DNA of 64,000 nt, taken from assembly GCA_019856515.1 (NCBI GenBank), contig CP082230.1:1612001-1676000 (forward strand). The letters run 5' to 3'. Below are positions 51,402 to 61,161 of the stretch, one piece after another. Within the stretch, counting starts at the first letter, position 1. Each line of letters begins with the position of its first letter. The notes beneath the pieces are model-generated. The model had not been told where the DNA came from and did not search any database. It was given only the letters and a program-made list of their open reading frames with translations. A program made the position numbers and the translations under genes. Origin of the DNA: Prolixibacteraceae bacterium (GTDB lineage: Bacteria; Bacteroidota; Bacteroidia; Bacteroidales; Prolixibacteraceae).

Positions 51402-52814
51402 ATTCATCTGTTCAGCTTGAATCCCCAAGTCACCTTGGGATCTCTTCCATCGTTCAAGTTCAATTTTCAATGAGGAGATTTTACTCTCAAGAGAACTTTC
51501 TTGAATTAAATTATTCAATTCATGTGGATCATTATCTAGGTCATATAGTTCATAACTGGGGCGATCTCTAAATCGTTTTACCAAGAAAGCTGCAGTGGAA
51601 TCTTTTTTCGCTTTTTGCAACCACGACAGGTACATTAATCTTTCTGGCCGATCTAACATTGGATCTTCCTTTCCAAACTGAAACCCATTGATGGTCCATG
51701 CACCAAATAGCGTATCTGGCATCATATTGTTTATCAACTTATACTTCCCATCTGTGATGGCACGTATAGGGTATGCAGGTCCTACAGGCCCACTATTATA
51801 GGTGAAGTATGCATAATCTCTATGCTTCGATTTTTTCTGTTTTAACAGAGGCAACAGACTTTGTCCATCAAGATCTATTATACGCTCTCCTCCAGCAGCA
51901 TCAATCAAAGTGGGAAGAATATCACAATACTGAGCAATCGCATCACTCTTTGTATCATTTATCTTATACTTCTTAGGCCATTTCATCACGCAAGCAGAAC
52001 GAACTCCCCAATCGTAGTTTGACCACTTTCCAGTAGGCATACCTGCCCCATTCTCATCAAGGACAATAAAGACCGTGTTTTTATCGATCTTCAGCTCTTT
52101 CATCATGGTGTTTACACGTCCCACTTGATCATCAAAAAGCTTCACTTCAGCTAGATATTCTCGATACTGCATCCGAGTTTGGCGCGTATCCACCAAATTC
52201 TTTGGTAACACCAAATCATTCACTCTCCATGGAGAAGGGTCACCAGAGTCCCAAGGAGAGTGTGCTTGCACCGAGCATAAAAAAAGACAGAATGGTTCCT
52301 GATCATTTCTCTTTATAAACTTCCTAATATTAGACCAATCAGCTACGCCAACGTCTCTCGCGTTACAGTTTTGCGGTAGTGCTTGGATCATCTCAAAAGG
52401 ATAAACCGATTTGGGTCCAAAATGTCTCTTTCCAGTTAATCCCACACGGTAACCTAGATCTGACAAATAGTGCACGACACTCTTTGTTCCTTTATAAGTT
52501 TGATTATGATTCACATAAACTCCATTTTTAAATGGTTGTTTACCGGTATAGAGTTCAGCTCGTGTAGGAGCACAGATTGCTTCTGTCACAAACATATTGG
52601 TAAACATTACTCCATGTGAAGCAAGGTTGTCAATATTTGGACTTGTTCCTTTATTGGGAGAGCCATAACACCCTAAGCTATTGGAACTAATATCATCCCC
52701 TAAAAGAATGATAAAGTTCGGCCTCTCCTCTTTTTTGTCTTTGGGTGCTTTTGCTTGGACATTCCATCCAAGCAGACCGCACAACCCTAATCCTAAAAGT
52801 TTAATTCGACTCAT
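51390..52814 (-). CDS. Secreted sulfatase (S1 family), CAPTR active-site variant
   Basis: 474 residues with a signal peptide ending near VQAKA. Sulfatase fold: RPNFIILLGDDISSNSLGCYG (metal Asp40-41), the maturation motif CAPTRAELYTG with Cys81 to be turned into formylglycine, TGKRHFGPKS, and FIVLDENGAGMP in place of the usual D(N/H)G segment. The core C-x-P-x-R is kept, but Thr replaces the usual Ser. It should remove sulfate esters from glycans in the periplasm. It is the third gene behind a GH2 enzyme and another sulfatase (49-base gap), so a sulfated galactoside substrate is plausible. Confidence 0.9.
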   Translation of the reverse strand: MSRIKLLGLGLCGLLGWNVQAKAPKDKKEERPNFIILLGDDISSNSLGCYGSPNKGTSPNIDNLASHGVMFTNMFVTEAICAPTRAELYTGKQPFKNGVYVNHNQTYKGTKSVVHYLSDLGYRVGLTGKRHFGPKSVYPFEMIQALPQNCNARDVGVADWSNIRKFIKRNDQEPFCLFLCSVQAHSPWDSGDPSPWRVNDLVLPKNLVDTRQTRMQYREYLAEVKLFDDQVGRVNTMMKELKIDKNTVFIVLDENGAGMPTGKWSNYDWGVRSACVMKWPKKYKINDTKSDAIAQYCDILPTLIDAAGGERIIDLDGQSLLPLLKQKKSKHRDYAYFTYNSGPVGPAYPIRAITDGKYKLINNMMPDTLFGAWTINGFQFGKEDPMLDRPERLMYLSWLQKAKKDSTAAFLVKRFRDRPSYELYDLDNDPHELNNLIQESSLESKISSLKIELERWKRSQGDLGIQAEQMNDHH

Positions 52815-52863
52815 TTTGTTATTGATTAATGAAGGTTGGTACCAATTGGAAAAGTTGGTATTA

Positions 52864-54282
52864 TTAAAAAGAGGCTTCTAGCTCCTCTATTCTCTTTTTC
52901 ATCATCTCGACCACTTCAGGTTCATCCTCTATTCGGTTTACACTCTCTGCTAGATCCTCTTTTAGATTGAAGAGTAGAGGTTTGTGTGCTACGCCCTCTT
53001 TGTTCCATTTATGATAATCCCCTCCAAAGCGTAGATATTTCCAGTCTCCGACTCTAATACCAGACAGCTCATCTCTTCTGAATATTGCAAAAGTATCGTT
53101 CCCTACTTTTTGGGTTATATCTTCTAAATGTTTTGATTGGTTGTTGCCATCTAGTTTTAGGTTGCTCACATCAGCATGTGCATATGCAGCAATTGTTGGT
53201 ACAAGATCATAAGTAGATACCATGTTGTGACTCACTTTCCCCTTTTCCCACCTATGAGGCCAACTCATAATACACGGGATGCGAATTCCCCCCTCAAATA
53301 TTGAACCTTTTCCATCTCTTAGAGGTGCAGCACTACCTGCTTGATCTCCCATCTTCAACCAAGGTCCATTATCAGAGGCAAAAATGATAATGGTATTATC
53401 GAGAATTCCTTTCTCTTTCAAATTATTTATCAACATGCCTACATTCCAATCGATCTCTTCCACAGCATCTCCATAAGCCCCACCTTCACTTTTTCCTTTA
53501 AAGCTGGCTGAAGCATGAAGTGGGACATGCGGCATTGCTGGGGTGATGTAGACAAAAAATGGCTCACCCTTCGACTGGTCAATAAAATCAATAGCACGAT
53601 TAAAATATCTATTGGTTAAAGTAGCTTGATCGCAAGGGTACTCCACAATCTTATTTCCTTCAAAAAGCGGACACCTACCACTTAACCCTTTATCAATAAA
53701 ATCCTTAAACTTCTTTGTATGTGCTACAGTATCTTGATCGGCTTTGGCCTTACTTAAATCAAAACCATCTCTAAACTTCACATTATCAGCAAACTGTTGG
53801 TTTACACCAATATACATATCATTGCTATAAGGAATTCCAAAATACTCATCAAACCCTTGATTTAATGGCATTTGCTCCGCGACATCACCTAAATGCCACT
53901 TTCCATAACAGGCAGTATGATACCCCTCTTTTTTCAATATCTCTGAGAGTATAATATTTTTAGGTGCAAGCCCTGATTCACCAGGGAATAGTGCACCTCC
54001 AACACCATGTCGTGCAGGAAATCGTCCCGTAAGCAAAGAGGCTCTAGAAGGACTACATACAGAGTTTGAGACATAAAAATCGGTAAAGCGGATGCCATTA
54101 TTCGCCAATTTGTCAATATTCGGAGTCTTAATCTTTTCGGAGCCATAACAACCAAGATCTTGATAACCTTGATCATCAGTAAAGATGATAATCACATTCG
54201 GAGTGGACTCTTCCTTAGCTTGAGGTGAGACACATCCACTCCCCAACGCCAATGCTAAAGTACTATATAATAAATTCTTCAT
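52864..54282 (-). CDS. Sulfatase lipoprotein (arylsulfatase, S1 family)
   Basis: 472 residues. Lipobox LGSGC (Cys17). Canonical sulfatase: NVIIIFTDDQGYQDLGCYG (metal Asp pair), CSPSRASLLTGRFPARHGVG with formylglycine Cys76, YGKWHLGD, PHVPLHASASF, and FASDNGPW with metal Asp-Asn. It must be matured by an anSME-type enzyme, not in this window. Between the GH2 beta-galactosidase and a second sulfatase, it fits a small sulfated-glycan degradation cluster. Confidence 0.93.
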   Translation of the reverse strand: MKNLLYSTLALALGSGCVSPQAKEESTPNVIIIFTDDQGYQDLGCYGSEKIKTPNIDKLANNGIRFTDFYVSNSVCSPSRASLLTGRFPARHGVGGALFPGESGLAPKNIILSEILKKEGYHTACYGKWHLGDVAEQMPLNQGFDEYFGIPYSNDMYIGVNQQFADNVKFRDGFDLSKAKADQDTVAHTKKFKDFIDKGLSGRCPLFEGNKIVEYPCDQATLTNRYFNRAIDFIDQSKGEPFFVYITPAMPHVPLHASASFKGKSEGGAYGDAVEEIDWNVGMLINNLKEKGILDNTIIIFASDNGPWLKMGDQAGSAAPLRDGKGSIFEGGIRIPCIMSWPHRWEKGKVSHNMVSTYDLVPTIAAYAHADVSNLKLDGNNQSKHLEDITQKVGNDTFAIFRRDELSGIRVGDWKYLRFGGDYHKWNKEGVAHKPLLFNLKEDLAESVNRIEDEPEVVEMMKKRIEELEASF

Positions 54283-54298
54283 TTTCTTGGGTTATCAA

Positions 54299-54335
54299 CT
54301 AAGCTTAGTTCTCTTTGATAAGATTCTAAGCTTAG
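54299..54335 (-). promoter_or_regulatory. Two copies of the palindrome CTAAGCTTAG upstream of the sulfatase pair
   Basis: CTAAGCTTAG at 54299-54308 and 54326-54335, 27 bases apart centre to centre and starting 17 bases before the sulfatase start. They look like paired operator half-sites, though no regulator gene is present to support this. Confidence 0.4.
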
Positions 54336-54412
54336 TATTTCATAAATAATTTCAACGAGAGTTCATCTATAGACAAACCTTCTTTATATTCCTCTTAGGA
54401 AATTAGGATCTA

Positions 54413-57987
<3,575 letters not shown>

Positions 57988-58620
57988 ATGATACCAGATA
58001 AAAACAACAAGTATCCTTTAGAACACTACCATAAGTTATGCTTTCTAAAAAATATCATTCAGAATAAGAATATAGTCGTGGGAGAGTACACCTACTACGA
58101 TGATGATGAAGATATCACCAATTTCGAGAAGAATGTGAAGTACCACTTTGATTTTATAGGAGACAAACTTATCATAGGCAAGTTCTGTATGATCGCCTCA
58201 GGAGTAAGTTTTATTATGAATGGAGCAAACCATAAGATGGATGGAGTCTCTGCATATCCGTTCTATATTTTTGGAGGTGATTGGGCAGATTCAGCACCTG
58301 CAGCAACAGACACTCCCTACAAGGGGGATACGGTGGTTGGAAATGATGTATGGATTGGAACCAATGTAACCATTATGCCAGGAATAAAAATAGGCGATGG
58401 TGCTATCATTGCATCCAAGAGCGTGGTTACCAAAGATGTTGCGCCATATGCTGTTGTTGGAGGAAACCCTGCATGCCTTATAAAGATGAGGTTTTCAGAA
58501 AAGATAGTGAATCGACTATTGGAATTAAAATGGTGGAACTGGGACATTCAAAAGATCACTAGCAACATCCATGCATTGACACAAAATATCAGCCTGACGG
58601 ATTTAAACAATTTTAAGTAA
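57988..58620 (+). CDS. XAT-family (CatB/Vat-like) O-acetyltransferase
   Basis: 210 residues, the length of the hexapeptide xenobiotic acetyltransferases. Left-handed beta-helix repeats are visible ([19 protein letters not shown]..., [48 protein letters not shown]). The family catalytic His is His82 in [15 protein letters not shown]. It transfers acetyl from acetyl-CoA to a hydroxyl. Relatives include streptogramin and type B chloramphenicol acetyltransferases, but many homologs act on sugars, so resistance cannot be concluded. It is monocistronic. Confidence 0.9.
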   Translation: MIPDKNNKYPLEHYHKLCFLKNIIQNKNIVVGEYTYYDDDEDITNFEKNVKYHFDFIGDKLIIGKFCMIASGVSFIMNGANHKMDGVSAYPFYIFGGDWADSAPAATDTPYKGDTVVGNDVWIGTNVTIMPGIKIGDGAIIASKSVVTKDVAPYAVVGGNPACLIKMRFSEKIVNRLLELKWWNWDIQKITSNIHALTQNISLTDLNNFK

Positions 58621-58762
58621 GGCAATGCAACTATAGATTCAGATGAAGCAATTTGTATCGTGCACTATTCGAGGAAGGAGAGAAAACCATAGGCTTCTTA
58701 TCTATTTGTGTATGCTTCCTCCTTCCTAGAGTAGGTAATACAAATTACATCTATATGAAGCG

Positions 58763-59635
58763 CTATAGTGAAAGCAATCGGTCTACTACTTTATTTTCTC
58801 TACAGTAAATGACCCCTTGTTTATTCATATATTGGGTTTGGGGATCATTTAATTCTAAACTCTTTCTTTGGAAATTGCATACTATTACTCCAGCCTCTTT
58901 TCCAATGATAGAGGTGGCTGCAAAGTCCCATATAGAACCTCCTCCATTCATCTTTTTGGGTGGTTTAAAATAGATTGTATTGGGAGATTCGACTACTGCG
59001 ATCGCATGCATTACTGCACCACTAGATGTGTGGATACGCAGACCTAGATATCCCAAATCTATAGCGATCTTACTTAAGATCGCTTTCCACTCTTTAAATG
59101 CAGGACTCTTTAGCAAAGAACGATCGGTATGCCATGTCAGAAAAGAGACCGATGGATCAATGGATGATGATGTAAAGGGTCTGTTATTTCGATATGCACC
59201 TTTGCCTTTGATGGCATGATAGGTGGTAGAGAGCAATGGATCATACACCACACCCAATACGGCATTGCCTTGACTTGTGACTAGAGCAATAGATACGGCA
59301 AACCCCGATGTTCCTTGGATAAATGGAAGAGAGCCATCCAATGGATCAATGGCCCAGAAGAGCTCTTTATCCAAACGATCTGTTTCCTCAGCGGACTCTT
59401 CGGCTAACATTCCTATATGGTATAGTTCACAGGTCGGCACAAGAATATCTAATATGATCTTCTGACTCTGCATGTCGACCTCTGTAAAGACAGAAGAGGC
59501 AAATGAAGAGCCAGCACTTTTATGCTGCACTTCATTGTCTTTAAAGCTCTGACTGGCAATATACTCTCCTGCCCTCTTTGCAGCCTTTACAGCGATCGCA
59601 CATAGATGTTCTAAGTCAAGATAATGATATGTCAT
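58763..59635 (-). CDS. Inositol monophosphatase/CysQ-family phosphatase
   Basis: 290 residues. Metal-dependent phosphatase family: Glu-Glu in MLAEESAEE, the signature WAIDPLDGSLPFIQG (DPxDGT-type with Ser), and the C-terminal GGGSIWDFAATSIIGKEAGV with the metal Asp. Substrates in the family are inositol phosphates, PAP/PAPS or sugar phosphates; the sequence does not decide which. It follows the kinase-like gene by 3 bases, so the two are translationally linked. Confidence 0.87.
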   Translation of the reverse strand: MTYHYLDLEHLCAIAVKAAKRAGEYIASQSFKDNEVQHKSAGSSFASSVFTEVDMQSQKIILDILVPTCELYHIGMLAEESAEETDRLDKELFWAIDPLDGSLPFIQGTSGFAVSIALVTSQGNAVLGVVYDPLLSTTYHAIKGKGAYRNNRPFTSSSIDPSVSFLTWHTDRSLLKSPAFKEWKAILSKIAIDLGYLGLRIHTSSGAVMHAIAVVESPNTIYFKPPKKMNGGGSIWDFAATSIIGKEAGVIVCNFQRKSLELNDPQTQYMNKQGVIYCRENKVVDRLLSL

Positions 59636-59638
59636 GGT

Positions 59639-60628
59639 CTAAGAATCCTTTTTAAGTTGTTTAATCACCTCTCGAGCAATTTTTTGATTATATCCATTGA
59701 TCTTCCAATGATCGGGACTCCACCCTTGTAAGAATCGATAGAAGTCGGTCCAAGCATACATATATAGTGCCCTCCACTCCTTCTCTATCTCCTCGAAAGG
59801 AGTGGTTGATTGGTAATGATCTAATGCCTCCTTTAGGTAAGTAAAATAGTGATCTAAGAGTAGTGATTCATAACGTTCACAATCAGATTCGTAAAGACAG
59901 CTGCTTACAAAATAGGCGACATCCTTCATCCCACACCCAGCACCTATATATTGAAAGTCGACACCTGCCACACTATTACCATCAGGAGCATAACAGAAGT
60001 TGGCGACTTTGGCATCTCCATGAACTAGCGTAAGATATTTGGCATGATTTAGCTTATGATCGATAGCAGATGCCGCATGTTTAAGCACTTTATCGCTCAT
60101 CACTTCAAGCTCTTCAGGACGGGTATCTAAATGCCAATAGGTTCCGATATTCCAAAGGTTATCTGGAACGACATGCATATGTTTCGCATGGAAGAAAGCA
60201 AGCCACCGAAGGGTGGTAAAAATCTCATCCATAGAGAGGTCGTATTTACGAATAGGAAAACCAGCATCATCGAGATCCTCCATGACAATAATCTGATCTC
60301 CACTATCCTCCACAACAGCCAAACAGTGGGGAACACGGCAATGATCATCACATTGGTCAGCGAATTGTTGATACCATGCTATCTCTACTTGGTATGATTT
60401 CACTTTACGCTCATGAGATAGTGAGGTGTTCCACCCTCTGGGATGGTGGTTCATTGAAGCGGTCTTGATATGTTTTACAATCACATGTTCAAACTCCTTG
60501 CCTTCTATTGTGCAACGAGACAGTGTTCCGTAACCACTCCATAGTTGCTGAATCACCTCTTTTTGGCTAATTGAAGTAGCCCCCACGGCATCTCTTACCA
60601 ACTCCAACATCCTCTTATTTTCCATCAT
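59639..60628 (-). CDS. Phosphotransferase of the choline/ecdysteroid kinase-like (APH) superfamily
   Basis: 329 residues. APH-type kinase with an N-terminal lobe (SGYGTLSRCTIEGKEFEHVIVKHI), hinge IIVMEDLDDAGFPI, catalytic loop LTLVHGDAKVANFCY (His-Gly-Asp...Asn) and metal site VAGVDFQYIGAGCGMKDVAYFV. It resembles the EcKL/DUF1679 branch more than aminoglycoside kinases. Target unknown, probably a small hydroxylated molecule. The next gene is a phosphatase in the same operon, which suggests coupled phosphorylation and dephosphorylation of related compounds. Confidence 0.78.
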   Translation of the reverse strand: MMENKRMLELVRDAVGATSISQKEVIQQLWSGYGTLSRCTIEGKEFEHVIVKHIKTASMNHHPRGWNTSLSHERKVKSYQVEIAWYQQFADQCDDHCRVPHCLAVVEDSGDQIIVMEDLDDAGFPIRKYDLSMDEIFTTLRWLAFFHAKHMHVVPDNLWNIGTYWHLDTRPEELEVMSDKVLKHAASAIDHKLNHAKYLTLVHGDAKVANFCYAPDGNSVAGVDFQYIGAGCGMKDVAYFVSSCLYESDCERYESLLLDHYFTYLKEALDHYQSTTPFEEIEKEWRALYMYAWTDFYRFLQGWSPDHWKINGYNQKIAREVIKQLKKDS

Positions 60629-60667
60629 ATAAATCTTTAATACAGATTTTGTATAACTGTCGACCGG

Positions 60668-61015
60668 TTAAAGGGTAATTACTTTTGAAGCATTGGCTTG
60701 TAGGGTAATGATATCCATCATCGTTCCAGGAATTCCTACCGCCATAAGGTCACTCATTTCATAAAAATCAAGACATGTCTTACATGCAAGAAGAACGACC
60801 CCCTGGGCTTCAATAAGTTTTAATGTTTCAAGAACAGGACTATCCTTATGTAGAAGTTTCACTCCTGCGTTATAGAAGGTGATGATCTTAGGAAGTCTAT
60901 CATCATCGAGTATAAGCTTTAGGTAACTACCCATCAGTTTAATGGCAAGAGATGGGTCGCCATGCCCCATTCCGTATTGGTTTATTTGGATGAGGGTATT
61001 TTTTGAATGTTCCAT
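60668..61015 (-). CDS. DsrE family protein, YedF C-terminal-domain-like
   Basis: 115 residues from ATG 61015; the TTG seven codons upstream is in a promoter box. It matches the DsrE-like second domain of YedF: LIQINQYGMGHGDPSLAIKLMGSYLKLIL, KIITFYNAGVKLLHKDSPVLETLKLIEAQGVVLLACKTCLDFY and a C-terminal VITL. The N-terminal TusA-like domain of YedF is absent. The Cys pair in ACKTC may carry sulfur. It ends 39 bases before the kinase-like gene start and may share its transcript. Confidence 0.8.
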   Translation of the reverse strand: MEHSKNTLIQINQYGMGHGDPSLAIKLMGSYLKLILDDDRLPKIITFYNAGVKLLHKDSPVLETLKLIEAQGVVLLACKTCLDFYEMSDLMAVGIPGTMMDIITLQANASKVITL

Positions 61016-61033
61016 TACAGTAAATATTTTCCT

Positions 61034-61041
61034 CAAAAGTA
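61034..61041 (-). promoter_or_regulatory. Candidate -7 promoter box for the DsrE-kinase-phosphatase unit
   Basis: TACTTTTG on the minus strand (TAnnTTTG), 19 bases before ATG 61015. Confidence 0.45.
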
Positions 61042-61115
61042 GGAATAATAAAATCAGAGCAGATGGTAATAGACAATAAAGTTAGAAAAGCTGACGAAGA
61101 ATTGTGTGACATTTG

Positions 61116-61123
61116 TATCTTTG
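61116..61123 (+). promoter_or_regulatory. Candidate -7 promoter box for the RecB/AddA-like helicase gene
   Basis: TATCTTTG (TAnnTTTG), 38 bases before ATG 61162. Confidence 0.45.
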
Positions 61124-61161
61124 ATAATCATTAACTATTTCTACCGTAATTATTGCACTAC

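Noticed and set aside
51361..51402. CRISPR-like short repeats
   Set aside because: The units are contiguous 10-bp tandem repeats without spacers; no CRISPR array or cas gene was found anywhere in the window.
57988..58620. Antibiotic resistance gene call for the CatB/Vat-like enzyme
   Set aside because: The family signature is clear but substrate specificity is not; environmental homologs often act on sugars.
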